Shown here: in pieces, positions 8,148 through 17,473 of the stretch
Layout of the letters: each line of letters opens with the position of its first letter
How positions within the stretch are numbered: position 1 is the stretch's first letter
Assembly (NCBI GenBank): GCA_013375455.1
Contig: JABXJT010000007.1
Location: 31,649-95,648, forward strand
DNA length: 64,000 nucleotides
Reading direction: 5' to 3'
Origin: Candidatus Helarchaeota archaeon
GTDB taxonomy: Archaea; Asgardarchaeota; Lokiarchaeia; Helarchaeales; HEL-GB-A
Notes under the pieces: generated by a model
Told to the model about the DNA's origin: nothing
The model's input: only the letters and a program-made list of their open reading frames with translations
Databases searched by the model: none
Program-made: the position numbers and the translations under genes

Positions 8148-9992
8148 TTAAAGCATGACCATGAACGAAGTCAAAAACCAACAAATCATGGTAGCTTGGA
8201 CAATCGCAGCAGGTAGAACATGCTTAGTCTTATGGAAAATCCAGGCATTAAGGAGCCCAAATAAGGTAAAAACTACAATGCCGCCAACCAAAGCAGCAAG
8301 TGGTATGCTAATAGTAAACCCTGCGTAGCTAAACGAAAAGGTAGCGGCTGGCCATACTATGAAGAAGGTCGCCACTCCTTGGATGAGCCCTCCAACTATG
8401 GCAATGAAAAATAAATTGAACCAATTTTTTAGTCGCGACCGCTCTTTATACAACTTTGTCTGAATCAGTCCACGTAAACATAGCTCTCCTATAAACGAAA
8501 CAAGAAGGAAATTTAGGAAGATTAAGAGATAGGCGCCCCAATCTCTCGGAAAGGATATGAAGGAGGTCGGTAAATTTGGGACATAAAAGAATCCGAATAC
8601 AAGGAGGGCGCTGATGGCAATCCCAATTAAAGTAGCTCTTAATGTGGTCGATTTATTCAACCCGAAATCAATCCACGTTGCGTTGTAGGAGCGTTTTTCG
8701 AAATAAAGCAGTAAAACGAGTCCAATAGCAACGAAGCTTCCTTGAATGGTTAAAATATTGACAAGAAACCCTGCGATGTTATAAGGACTCCATGCTACAT
8801 ACTCCAATATCCTCATCACCGGAAATGTTAAAACTGAGGCGCCGATGAAAATGCCCGCATATATTCCTAAACTTAAAATTTTCTTTTTTGTTTTTAATGA
8901 GGAAGCTATTGTCGGTTGCTCAATACGGTTAGGGTTTAAAATGGAAGTACAGATGTAAGAAATTCCTGGGAAAATGCAGATGAGAAAACCAACAGTAATA
9001 AGAGTCCTCCAATAAGGATTAAAATTCCATTGAATTAGATCATTGAGTGTTAAATTACCATTCGTAACATTTAACGCATTTTCTACCCAGAGCACGGTGT
9101 CCACAATAATTTCGGGAGCTGTTGGCTCACCCCCGTGATCTATCCCTGGATACATTTTCAGCATAGTCCGATTTCCAGCGGAGAAATTACCGTAAGCAAC
9201 ATTCACCTCAGCCGATGTATTGCCACTAGCATTAATTATAAGCAATAAGGCTTCCTCAGGAGTCGCAGCATTATCAAGACCCCCGAGTACGAAGAAGAAA
9301 TTCTTCGGTTTGGATTCATTAACCCAATTTATCGGAGATCGGATGTCTCTCTCATAAGGATCTGAAAGATTGGCATGGAATGAAAGGTAGGGGAGATATT
9401 CATCAACGAGAATGATATCTGAAATGAACCGAGAAATTAAAAGATCAACGGAAACGGGTGGCCCCATCACAACGGTGGCATTAAAGCGACTATCATTGTG
9501 AGCTGCGCGAATTGAGGACATTCCACCTAGCGAATGACCAACGAGTCCAAGGTTACTGATATTATAATGATTCAATAAATACGTGGCAGCCCCCATTATA
9601 TCCCAAGGCTCGTAGGCACTAAGTGTACATATTCCTTGCGAATCTTGATGCCCCCTCAGATTGATAGCAAGTGTTATAAAATTCCGGCGAACGAATTCAA
9701 CTGCCATATGATGAAACCTCTCTGCTCTATCGTTAATTCCGTGTACTAGCACGACTGCCGGATAGAATTGTGATGCGTTGTAGTTTTGAGGGAAATACAG
9801 ATTACCTGTAATTGTTAAATTATCACTTTGACCTGGAAAATTAACATTTTGACTCGTGAAACTAACTTTCTCTGGCTTAATATTCGTCTTAAATTGATCA
9901 TACGGAGCTAAAATAATACCGATAATTATTAACACTATACCAACTAACAGCAAATACTTTCGCAGGTTAATTGACTGCATAATCTTCGCCAT
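8148..9992 (-). CDS. Alpha/beta hydrolase fused to a CPBP-like membrane domain
   Basis: 614 residues. A hydrophobic segment at about 12-28 acts as signal anchor. Residues about 60-310 are an alpha/beta hydrolase: VLVHGIND (oxyanion region), GHSLGGM (nucleophile Ser), GLDNAATPEE (Asp) and PGIDHGG (His). After about residue 330 come eight or so membrane helices. Within these, FIGELCLRGLIQTKL sits where CPBP (CAAX-type) proteases have EE..xRG. Only one of the two Glu is present, and the downstream His position reads AAIVQATM, so the protease centre looks lost. The esterase or peptidase half would face outside. Substrate is unknown. Confidence 0.75.
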   Translation of the reverse strand: MAKIMQSINLRKYLLLVGIVLIIIGIILAPYDQFKTNIKPEKVSFTSQNVNFPGQSDNLTITGNLYFPQNYNASQFYPAVVLVHGINDRAERFHHMAVEFVRRNFITLAINLRGHQDSQGICTLSAYEPWDIMGAATYLLNHYNISNLGLVGHSLGGMSSIRAAHNDSRFNATVVMGPPVSVDLLISRFISDIILVDEYLPYLSFHANLSDPYERDIRSPINWVNESKPKNFFFVLGGLDNAATPEEALLLIINASGNTSAEVNVAYGNFSAGNRTMLKMYPGIDHGGEPTAPEIIVDTVLWVENALNVTNGNLTLNDLIQWNFNPYWRTLITVGFLICIFPGISYICTSILNPNRIEQPTIASSLKTKKKILSLGIYAGIFIGASVLTFPVMRILEYVAWSPYNIAGFLVNILTIQGSFVAIGLVLLLYFEKRSYNATWIDFGLNKSTTLRATLIGIAISALLVFGFFYVPNLPTSFISFPRDWGAYLLIFLNFLLVSFIGELCLRGLIQTKLYKERSRLKNWFNLFFIAIVGGLIQGVATFFIVWPAATFSFSYAGFTISIPLAALVGGIVVFTLFGLLNAWIFHKTKHVLPAAIVQATMICWFLTSFMVML

Positions 9993-10116
9993 TTTAATGC
10001 AAATCTACTTCCATTACTTTATTGATATTAGATTACAATAAATACTTGTATGAAAAGAGGAGACAATGGATTTAAATTACCTTTCTTTTTAATAAATATT
10101 TCCAGAGGAGACCAAA

Positions 10117-10968
10117 ATGAAGTTCGTATTAGATGATAAAGATTTTGCCAAATTAACTTCAGTAGAGGGTCCATTAGAGGGTAAGTTCTTTGATGCTGAA
10201 ATAGTATTAGTTTCATTTTTGACCGATCGAAAAACCATCAAGCGCATAATCCCAAGACCATTGAAACCTGCATCGCCACCAACTGCCACAGCCTTTGTCG
10301 CTAAATATCCAAAAACAAACTTTGAGTGTGTCTACAATGAAGCAGCTTTAAGCCTTAACGTGGAGTACAAGGGAGAGCCAGGTAGTTATTGCCTCTCAAT
10401 GCCCGTTACAGATGACATGGCTATGATTGGAGGTCGCGAAATATACGGATTTCCAAAGAAAATTGCAGAAAAAATCTCGTTAGATGCAACTGAAACCGGG
10501 GTAAATGGTTCTTGCGTGAGACGAGGAACTGAACTAATTAATTTATCAATGGATTTCGAACAAGAAGTAGATAAAGAAGACTTATTAAAACTTCTCAATC
10601 CTGGTGGTCCAAAATCTGAAACGTGGGAAGCCGTAAATTACCTCTTCAAGTACTTTATAGCACCTGATGGGTCTGGTTTTGATTATAAACCCAGGCTCGT
10701 GAGGCAGGTTTCATCGATTAGCCCTGTAAAAAAGATCAAATTGAGTTCCAAATTCGAACTCAACCTTAAATCTTCAAACCGGGACTTTCTTGGAGAAATT
10801 CCTGTAAAAAGCCCTATTATGGGTGCGTATGGTTTTTTTAACATGACAATGCACCTTGGGAAAGTAGTCGCGGAAGTGGATGAATTTAGTTTCATGCCAT
10901 ATGCCTTCTCTAAAGTCGACTTCGTAATCTCGGAAGACAAGGAACTAACACCTGAAGCCAAACATTAA
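10117..10968 (+). CDS. Acetoacetate decarboxylase family protein
   Basis: 283 residues. GREIYGFPKK at 106-115 matches the active-site Lys pair of acetoacetate decarboxylase, which forms a Schiff base with a beta-keto acid. Other family features are SFLTDR..IKRIIPRPLKP and the beta-rich C-terminal half. GAGGAG at 10105-10110 is a good ribosome binding site, and TTTAAATT at about 10071 could be the TATA box. The family also contains aldolase- and dehydratase-like members, so decarboxylation of acetoacetate is probable but not certain. A thiolase that could supply acetoacetyl-CoA lies 2 kb downstream. Confidence 0.85.
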   Translation: MKFVLDDKDFAKLTSVEGPLEGKFFDAEIVLVSFLTDRKTIKRIIPRPLKPASPPTATAFVAKYPKTNFECVYNEAALSLNVEYKGEPGSYCLSMPVTDDMAMIGGREIYGFPKKIAEKISLDATETGVNGSCVRRGTELINLSMDFEQEVDKEDLLKLLNPGGPKSETWEAVNYLFKYFIAPDGSGFDYKPRLVRQVSSISPVKKIKLSSKFELNLKSSNRDFLGEIPVKSPIMGAYGFFNMTMHLGKVVAEVDEFSFMPYAFSKVDFVISEDKELTPEAKH

Positions 10969-10981
10969 TTCCCTTTTTCAT

Positions 10982-11620
10982 TTATAAGAGCAATTTGGCG
11001 AAAATCAGACCCCGCTTGTCAGGAGCATCAGGCCACATGCCTCTTTGATCAACGCATATAATTTGATATCCCCACTTTTTATAAAAAGGAATAGCTTTAT
11101 AGTTCCCTTCTGAGGTTCCAAGATGAATCCCCTTTACATTTAAATTACGCATATGATCTTCAAATTGCTGCATCAATTGGCTTCCAATGCCCATTCGCTG
11201 ATGGGACTCCAAGATATCAACGTGGAGGTGTGCGGGGTATTTTTGATTAATTTCAGCACTCGGGATGGCAGAAGGAAGCCATCTCATGAAATACAAAAGC
11301 GTCTTGATATCTTGCCGATATCGCCAAAATGTAATAAATAATAAACGGAATATTATTCGCCAACCCATTTTAGCGGCAAAAAGCCGTTCTTGGCGGGATG
11401 AATCGGGTGTTCCTAAAATATACCCAACAATTTTCCCTTGATCCTCTGCCACATAGCAATGCTCCGGCTCGTACAGCGGGTAATAGAGGCAGTTCATGAG
11501 GCCAAAGAGTTTCTTGTCCCTGAAATGCCCTGTCGCGTCCTCTCCCATATACCCCGTTTTAAAACAAACGTCCATAATCCCTTCTTGATCGGATTTACGG
11601 CATTTTCGGATTATAACCAT
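10982..11620 (-). CDS. GNAT family N-acetyltransferase
   Basis: 212 residues with the GNAT core at the C-terminus. HLHVDILESHQRMGIGSQLM holds the acetyl-CoA pyrophosphate loop (Q/R-x-x-G-x-G/A), followed by an amphipathic helix and NYKAIPFYKKWGYQ. An N-terminal strand HCYVAEDQGKIVGYILG completes the fold. The target (protein, amine or antibiotic) is unknown. It ends 14 bases from the end of the convergent acetoacetate decarboxylase gene. Confidence 0.85.
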   Translation of the reverse strand: MVIIRKCRKSDQEGIMDVCFKTGYMGEDATGHFRDKKLFGLMNCLYYPLYEPEHCYVAEDQGKIVGYILGTPDSSRQERLFAAKMGWRIIFRLLFITFWRYRQDIKTLLYFMRWLPSAIPSAEINQKYPAHLHVDILESHQRMGIGSQLMQQFEDHMRNLNVKGIHLGTSEGNYKAIPFYKKWGYQIICVDQRGMWPDAPDKRGLIFAKLLL

Positions 11621-11666
11621 ACTAATTCAATCTCATAAAGTTAAAAATAAAGTTAATTGAGTTTAA

Positions 11667-12950
11667 TCATACTTCATTAGGACCCCATTTGTAAATGATG
11701 AGCCCTGAAAGCGGTTTCGGATAAAAATAGGTGGATTTATGGGGCATAATCTCGTTGCCTTGGGTGATTTGCAAGACTTGCTCCACTTTGGTGGGATTTA
11801 AAATGAATAGAGCTTGATATAATCCATTATGAACTGATTGAACTGCTTCTTCAAGATTTTTAATGTAGGCAATATTCTCCGAATCGTCAATGTATTGTTC
11901 AATCTTTAGTAACTGCTTAAATATAAATTCATGGAGGATAGATACGTCTAAGCGCTTCCATTCATTAGAAAATTCTCCGCCAATTAAAGATTCCGGAGGA
12001 AATTCTTCTCTTAGAGTGATTAGAAAGAACGTATTCATATTATAGAGAAATAATCCAAAAGTATTTTGTGGCATTTTCCTTATACGCTCAAGAACCTTAG
12101 TCAATTGATTCAGCATCTTAGGTTCGGAAAAATCATAAGCTTCGAATCTAAAATACTTCTTAATATGATTTACTATGGTATGTGTATTGATCTTAGAAAC
12201 ATATCTCACTAATCGATGAGTTGGGAAAACTGATAAATTCGGGTCATTCATATCCACTAATAACCCGAGAACATATTTACTTCCATTTTCGTCAGAAAGC
12301 ATAAGAGCAGAAGTATATCGGTGGTGCCCATCTGCTATTAAAAGTGGAATGGTTTGAAATGAATCTTGAAGGTCTTGGATATCTAGAGCATCATCGATTA
12401 CCCAAACTGAATGTTCAACTTTATCACGGTCATTTACTACAAGAAATGGATTTCGCGGCTTGTATTTTTGGATAACTTTAGTATAAGTGTGATTTCCATT
12501 GAAAATAAAGAATATTGGATTGAAATTCGCATGTGTTTCCCGAAATAAATTATAGCGCCCTTCAGTTACTTTTTTAAATGTCCTTTCATGGGGAATAATT
12601 TGTTTCTCAGAGAATTTTGATAACTTAACAATCGCAAGTAACCCGTACCGCTCATGCATTTCTCCATTTTGATAGTGCTTTGTCTTATAAATGTAAAAGG
12701 CAGGAGATTTCTGTTGAATAAGACGTCCAGTTTCAATTAATTTATTTAAAATTTCTCCAGCTTTGGGATATGAGTCCGGTAAAATAATCTGCACGATATT
12801 ATCTCGACTTTCTCGAAGATATGCACTCCTTTCAGCGGGCGAGATCACATCATGCGGAGGCGCCAATAATTGCTCAAGTTCCTTCTTATCTCTGGCATCG
12901 AAATAATATGCTTTAAATGGCACTATCGCAGGCATTGGTAAATTATCCAA
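11667..12950 (-). CDS. DUF1015 family protein
   Basis: 427 residues. It opens with VPFKAYYFDARD, LLAPPHDVISPAER and IIPHERTFKKV, all typical of DUF1015, and has the central LLIADGHHRYTSAL. The DGHHR element recalls the ParB/serine-kinase-like fold, so a nucleotide- or phosphate-transfer role has been suspected for the family, but no function is established here. It is cytosolic, without Cys clusters. The gene is divergent from the thiolase gene, sharing a 128-base A/T-rich promoter region. Confidence 0.85.
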   Translation of the reverse strand: MDNLPMPAIVPFKAYYFDARDKKELEQLLAPPHDVISPAERSAYLRESRDNIVQIILPDSYPKAGEILNKLIETGRLIQQKSPAFYIYKTKHYQNGEMHERYGLLAIVKLSKFSEKQIIPHERTFKKVTEGRYNLFRETHANFNPIFFIFNGNHTYTKVIQKYKPRNPFLVVNDRDKVEHSVWVIDDALDIQDLQDSFQTIPLLIADGHHRYTSALMLSDENGSKYVLGLLVDMNDPNLSVFPTHRLVRYVSKINTHTIVNHIKKYFRFEAYDFSEPKMLNQLTKVLERIRKMPQNTFGLFLYNMNTFFLITLREEFPPESLIGGEFSNEWKRLDVSILHEFIFKQLLKIEQYIDDSENIAYIKNLEEAVQSVHNGLYQALFILNPTKVEQVLQITQGNEIMPHKSTYFYPKPLSGLIIYKWGPNEV

Positions 12951-13078
12951 TTACTCAATTAATGAAAGATTACATTACAGTTACAAATAAATTTTTAAAA
13001 CTTTTTCAAACTTATGAACATGGAAACCCTCTTATTTTGAAATAACAAATGTAATTTAAATTAACTGAGTTGAAAAAT

Positions 13079-14392
13079 ATGGCAAATTTAAAAGAATGTG
13101 TAGTTATTGATGCCGTTCGGACGCCGGTAGGAAAGTCGGGACGCAAACAAATGCGAAAATTGGGTGGTGCCTTCCGGGAATGCTCGGCCCAGGACCTTTT
13201 AGTTACCGTCCTGCAAGAGGTAGTTAATAGGACGAAAGATAGATGTAAGGATTTTGATCCAGCAGAAATCGAGGATTGCCATGTAGGATGTCTCTCACAA
13301 ATCGGTGAACAAGGGGGCAACATTGGCAGATTAGCGGTGCTCATGGCGGGTTTGCCAATACAAGTTGCTGGAGCGACCGTGGATAGATATTGTAACGCAG
13401 GACTTCAAGCGATCAACACTGTATGCAATGCAATTAAGGTGGGTGATGGCGATATGATGATCGCGGCAGGTGTGGAATCAATGACCCATTATAGAATGGG
13501 GGTTACGATAGAAATTTGCGCGGGTGTTAAGAATTATCCCGGCCCTATCTTCTCTCCGAAGTTCATTCCACTCGCTTCGGAACTCGTTCCCCAAGGAGAG
13601 AGCGCCGAAATGATTTGTGACCGCTATGGGTTTACCCGAGAGGAGATGGATAAATTTAGTGTGTGGAGTCATCAAAAGGCAACTACGGCAATGCGTAATG
13701 AAGATGAGTATTTCAAGCGTGTGGTGCCTGTTACTTATTTAAAGAAGCATACCGACGAAAATATGGAACCAATAATAGACGAAGCTACTGGAAAACAGAA
13801 AGTAAACGAAGTCACGGTGGCCGTAGATCAGGCAGTCCGTTCCCAATATTTGGATGAGCCAGAAAAGGCCTGGGAGAAAATATGCAGTCTGAAACCGGTG
13901 TTTCGGTCAAAAAGAAAAGGTGGTCGTGTAACAGCAGGCAATGCTTCGCAAATAGTCGATGGCGCTGCGGCTACGCTACTGATGTCTCAAGAAAAAGCGG
14001 ATGAACTCGGACTTAAGCCGATGGCACGCATCCTTTCGACAGCTGTCGCAGGTGACGAGCCCAAAATCATGTTGTTAGCTCCAATTCCGGCAATGCGAAA
14101 AACGTTAAAACGCGCGGGCATAACGATCGACGATGTTGATTGCATTGAACCGAACGAAGCTTTCGCATCGCCCTGTCTTGCCTTCGCTAAAGATTTTGGC
14201 TATGATTTCGATGATCCGCGGCAAAATCCGACAGGTGGCGCGATTGCAATAGGGCACCCCATTGGAGCATCCGGCGTGATTTACTTCACGGAAATGGTCC
14301 ATTACTTGAAAAATAATAACAAGCAATACGGCGCCCAACTGATGTGTGGTGGCGGCGGGGTCGGCATTTCTACAGTAGTCGAACGACTTTAA
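13079..14392 (+). CDS. Thiolase (acetyl-CoA C-acyltransferase family)
   Basis: About 437 residues from the ATG at 13079; an in-frame TTG nine bases upstream is less likely. VDRYCNAGLQAI carries the nucleophilic Cys near residue 100. EPNEAFA, IGHPIGASG (His) and MCGGGGVGIS (second Cys) complete the thiolase active site. The length is somewhat over the usual 390-400, from inserts around residues 210-270. Thiolases condense two acetyl-CoA to acetoacetyl-CoA or cleave 3-ketoacyl-CoA. Together with the acetoacetate decarboxylase-like gene 2 kb away this hints at short-chain keto acid metabolism. Confidence 0.9.
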   Translation: MANLKECVVIDAVRTPVGKSGRKQMRKLGGAFRECSAQDLLVTVLQEVVNRTKDRCKDFDPAEIEDCHVGCLSQIGEQGGNIGRLAVLMAGLPIQVAGATVDRYCNAGLQAINTVCNAIKVGDGDMMIAAGVESMTHYRMGVTIEICAGVKNYPGPIFSPKFIPLASELVPQGESAEMICDRYGFTREEMDKFSVWSHQKATTAMRNEDEYFKRVVPVTYLKKHTDENMEPIIDEATGKQKVNEVTVAVDQAVRSQYLDEPEKAWEKICSLKPVFRSKRKGGRVTAGNASQIVDGAAATLLMSQEKADELGLKPMARILSTAVAGDEPKIMLLAPIPAMRKTLKRAGITIDDVDCIEPNEAFASPCLAFAKDFGYDFDDPRQNPTGGAIAIGHPIGASGVIYFTEMVHYLKNNNKQYGAQLMCGGGGVGISTVVERL

Positions 14393-14407
14393 TTACAAAT
14401 ATTCACT

Positions 14408-14418
14408 TCTTTTTTTTT
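14408..14418 (+). terminator. T-tract terminator between convergent genes
   Basis: A run of eight T plus flanking pyrimidines just after the thiolase stop. It is followed by the end of the opposing 168-residue gene. It is a likely terminator for the thiolase transcript. Confidence 0.45.
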
Positions 14419-14420
14419 AA

Positions 14421-14927
14421 TTAACTGTATTGTATTAATTTCGATTCCCATTTGGTCTCATCATCAGGAATGTTATATTTCTTCTTCAGCTTCTCATGGT
14501 ATTTTTGATATTTTTTCCAGAGTTTCTTCAATCGCTCGTTTAGTTCGATTAATAGTTTGGCTTGAATGTGGCTGAGGAACTTGTTGTTTTCTTCATATAA
14601 GTTGATGAGGAATTTCTGGCGGGTCGTGCAGCCTTGATTACATAATTTATTAGGTGCATCCTTGAGTTCTTTCTTTCGGTACTCCAAGGAATCCAGTTCA
14701 TCCAGTAAAACTGAAATCTTATTATAAATTGGGTCCCTATAAAGCCCGTAAGGACTCCTCCTAATCAATTTGCTGAGATAGAATTCACTATCCCGCACAA
14801 TTTTTAGGACTAAATAGACCAATGCAACGACTATTGTAATCGTAAGGAAAGATTCATTTAGCATGGGATTACACAAGATTCCATCATATTTAAAGGTTTC
14901 AGGCTGATATGGGAGCGTAGCTATCAT
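14421..14927 (-). CDS. Hypothetical single-pass membrane protein with coiled coil
   Basis: 168 residues. One hydrophobic segment lies at about 30-46 (TITIVVALVYLVLKIV). A long charged helical region rich in Lys follows (KLKKKYNIPDD near the end). Two Cys lie close together in NKLCNQGCTTRQ. No family is recognised. It is likely anchored in the membrane with the helical part in the cytoplasm. Confidence 0.6.
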   Translation of the reverse strand: MIATLPYQPETFKYDGILCNPMLNESFLTITIVVALVYLVLKIVRDSEFYLSKLIRRSPYGLYRDPIYNKISVLLDELDSLEYRKKELKDAPNKLCNQGCTTRQKFLINLYEENNKFLSHIQAKLLIELNERLKKLWKKYQKYHEKLKKKYNIPDDETKWESKLIQYS

Positions 14928-15414
14928 TTAAATCCACTACTAGCTAAGCTTGCTAGTTTATAAATGGAAAGCAGCCTGGGTTAACAAAAATGTTAGAGCA
15001 AAACTTCCAACGCAATTAATCAGGCATGATTTTCCAATATAAAATAAGGATATATGGTAATTTCTGATAAATCAATTGATCCTTATTTCCCTAATAGCTC
15101 AAACTTAATATCCACATGCACTGTTGTCTTTAGCTTAGACCTCTTCTGTTTTTTCAAATCGCTATCTGGCGGTCTTCATGTGGATATCCTCAAATCAAAA
15201 AATTCAGGATTTATCTTGAGAAAGAAGCGATCTTATTTAAAGCAATCGGATTAAAAACATGTAGCTCTGTATAATCTAATCAGGTTATGATCAGATTCTT
15301 CTTGATGAATAGAATCAACATCTCCTCCAATGAATGAAAAGTAGCTCAAAGAATCTGCATGGAATTTCTTTAACTAAACAAAATACTCAATAAGAATTTG
15401 TACTAACAAAAATT
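14928..15414. other. Long intergenic region with several inverted repeats
   Basis: No convincing gene in 487 bases. It contains a 10-bp inverted repeat (15042-15051 with 15079-15088), an 11-bp perfect inverted repeat (15108-15118 with 15177-15187), and an imperfect hairpin around 15277-15301. A 66-codon ORF at 15054-15254 runs through these repeats and looks spurious. Confidence 0.5.
15108..15187. repeat. 11-bp inverted repeat with 58-base spacer
   Basis: The left arm ATATCCACATG (15108-15118) is the exact reverse complement of the right arm CATGTGGATAT (15177-15187). It lies in a gene-free stretch and could be part of a structured RNA or a remnant of an element. Confidence 0.6.
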
Positions 15415-16482
15415 TTAATTCTTAACTAATGCAAACTTGAAAATGGTCCGGAGTTCTTCTTCAAAATCCTCGAAAGTATCAACCATCCCATCCCAGTCGG
15501 GGAGTTGTGCCTTGTACTTACTGACGAACTTGGATATGGCATGCTTGAGGGGAGCGCGAAGTTGTGGATTGATTTGATCGACGATGATTATGCCAGCCAC
15601 GTTATGATCAAAATCGTACTCGAATAAAAACCCTTTATTCTTGTGGACGAGTTCAGTTGTCGGATGTTCATCATCCAATATTTCTTGAACCATGGTTGTT
15701 GCACCCCCAAGCCCTGCCGCTGCAAGGGAAGGGTCAGTTCCCTTAGGATACCCGAGATTCACGTAAAGAATTTGACTCTCAGAATTCAGGAGAAAAATGG
15801 CTTCAATATTAGTGTTTGATAGAAAGAAACTCTCAGGTTCTTTAAGATATGCCATTGCTACTATCGAGAATCCTATTATCCAAGCTATAAAGTCTAAGTA
15901 GAACAGATTCAAAGTCATTGAAATAAAAGTGCCCGCCAGCGCGATAGTAAGCCCAGAAATGGCAATTATTGTCATTTGTTTCGGGCGACCCGACCCTTTT
16001 TCACGCACGAATTGTATTAATCGATAATAAACATACACATAAAATGAGACTAACAGGATTCCTGTGAGAATAATAAAATCGTCATTAAAGATTTGATGCC
16101 ATCTATTCGACCACTCAAATTCCCATGGACTTTCAATTGCCATATATCCCATAATAAAACAGCTATAGATGAGGAAAACAGTTGATATAGAAGAATTGAA
16201 CCTCCCTTTCATCCCCTCAAAAAACAGAACAAACAAAGGAAAGAACATTATCAACGGATACGCAGTTATTTCAAATAATAAGAATATTAATTCAGATTCT
16301 GAGTAAGGTAACCATAAAACGGGCATATAAATTAACATATTTATGAATAATATTATGAAGAATGTTGTAATAAAAATGATGGGGGTGTATCTTGTATTCC
16401 TGTAGAGTCTTATCAAAAGCGCTATTATGATTATCAATACAACAATCAAAATCCCGCTAACAACAATAGAGATTACATCCAT
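15415..16482 (-). CDS. Seven-helix membrane protein with longin/roadblock-like C-terminal domain
   Basis: 355 residues. About seven membrane helices fill residues 5-225, an arrangement like receptor-type sensor N-termini. From about 230 a soluble domain begins with IEAIFLLNSESQILYVNLGYP. It continues through alternating helices and strands to FDHNVAGIIIVDQ and closes with a helix ending in LRTIFKF. This strand-helix order, with a central acidic helix, resembles the longin/roadblock-like domains abundant in Asgard archaea that pair with small GTPases. The membrane half is clear; the domain identity is an inference. A Rab-like GTPase is encoded 6 kb away. Confidence 0.65.
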   Translation of the reverse strand: MDVISIVVSGILIVVLIIIIALLIRLYRNTRYTPIIFITTFFIILFINMLIYMPVLWLPYSESELIFLLFEITAYPLIMFFPLFVLFFEGMKGRFNSSISTVFLIYSCFIMGYMAIESPWEFEWSNRWHQIFNDDFIILTGILLVSFYVYVYYRLIQFVREKGSGRPKQMTIIAISGLTIALAGTFISMTLNLFYLDFIAWIIGFSIVAMAYLKEPESFFLSNTNIEAIFLLNSESQILYVNLGYPKGTDPSLAAAGLGGATTMVQEILDDEHPTTELVHKNKGFLFEYDFDHNVAGIIIVDQINPQLRAPLKHAISKFVSKYKAQLPDWDGMVDTFEDFEEELRTIFKFALVKN

Positions 16483-16640
16483 CGCGTTATTCCCTTTTCG
16501 AATTTTAAAAAGAAATTAATCTTTTCTAACTTGGAATTAGTACTTAAATTTTACTTGTTATTAATAAATAATTCAAATGCTAGGGGCTGGAATCATTTAA
16601 CAATAGATTCCTTTGTTTGTATTTAGCAGTAGAAAATAAG

Positions 16641-17465
16641 TTAAACGATTCGATCGCCTGCTCTAGGCGGCATTAAGCAATATATTTCTTCAATAGCGAT
16701 AATATTTAGCTTGGATTCCTGATATGCTTGCGTACCCTGATACTTTCCTTTAATCTGATACATTAGAAGTTCTTCAATATTCATGGCGAACGCTGTGACG
16801 AACATCCCTTCTTTCAAGTGGGAGAGATCTTCTTGAAATTCAGCGGCTGTAAATACCAATTGGTTCGTAGGGGTTGGCAGAAGATGCATTGTAGGGACGA
16901 TTAAAGGATAGCCATCTTCATCAATAAATGCAATATATTTAAGGTTTGATGGGGCGCGGAAAATTTTTTCAACTAATAAGGGTAAAATTTTAGGTTTTAC
17001 AGTTTTATCTTGCCCTTCCTTAATATATCCTTTTATGAGACGAATAAGAGGGCGTTGTACTTTAATTTTCCGCTTTGGAATCACTTGTTTTATGTCTATA
17101 TATCCTACTCTGGTTATACCAAAATAGGCATTGTTTTTAAACAAGCTTTTTTCGTTATAGTACTCGTATTCTGGTCCTTCATAAGACCAATGGGTGAAAT
17201 CACCTTTTACAACCCAATAATCATTCCCAAGTGACATAAAAGCTGCCGTACATTTGGGATTTCGTTCCACATTTTTCTTCGTCTTACCTTTAAGGAATTC
17301 CGCGAACATTAAGGTATCATTATCCTTTGCCTCTAATGAAATGATGAGTACGAGGTTGGGGTGCTGGTTTTCGTCCAGCGTGGCCAGAAGCTTGATCATC
17401 AATTCTGGCTTAAACTCGGGGATGTCCTCATCGGCTAGCCGATCTGTGACTTGAATAGTGCTCAT
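16641..17465 (-). CDS. Pyridoxamine 5'-phosphate oxidase-like FMN-binding protein
   Basis: 274 residues that seem to hold two split-barrel flavin-binding halves. The first (about 20-125) has HPNLVLIISLEAKDNDTLMF and ERNPKCTAAFMS, the usual FMN/NAD region. The second (about 165-250) has KYIAFIDEDGYPLIVPTM and LVFTAAEF. Such proteins act as flavin-dependent reductases or cofactor-binding proteins. The gene lies eight bases after the glycyl radical enzyme on the same strand, so the two are probably co-transcribed. Substrate is unknown. Confidence 0.75.
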   Translation of the reverse strand: MSTIQVTDRLADEDIPEFKPELMIKLLATLDENQHPNLVLIISLEAKDNDTLMFAEFLKGKTKKNVERNPKCTAAFMSLGNDYWVVKGDFTHWSYEGPEYEYYNEKSLFKNNAYFGITRVGYIDIKQVIPKRKIKVQRPLIRLIKGYIKEGQDKTVKPKILPLLVEKIFRAPSNLKYIAFIDEDGYPLIVPTMHLLPTPTNQLVFTAAEFQEDLSHLKEGMFVTAFAMNIEELLMYQIKGKYQGTQAYQESKLNIIAIEEIYCLMPPRAGDRIV

Positions 17466-17473
17466 AATATCAC

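Noticed and set aside
15054..15254. 66-codon ORF in the 14.9-15.4 kb gap
   Set aside because: It runs through two inverted repeats, has an unlikely composition (Phe/Ser-rich) and no start signal.
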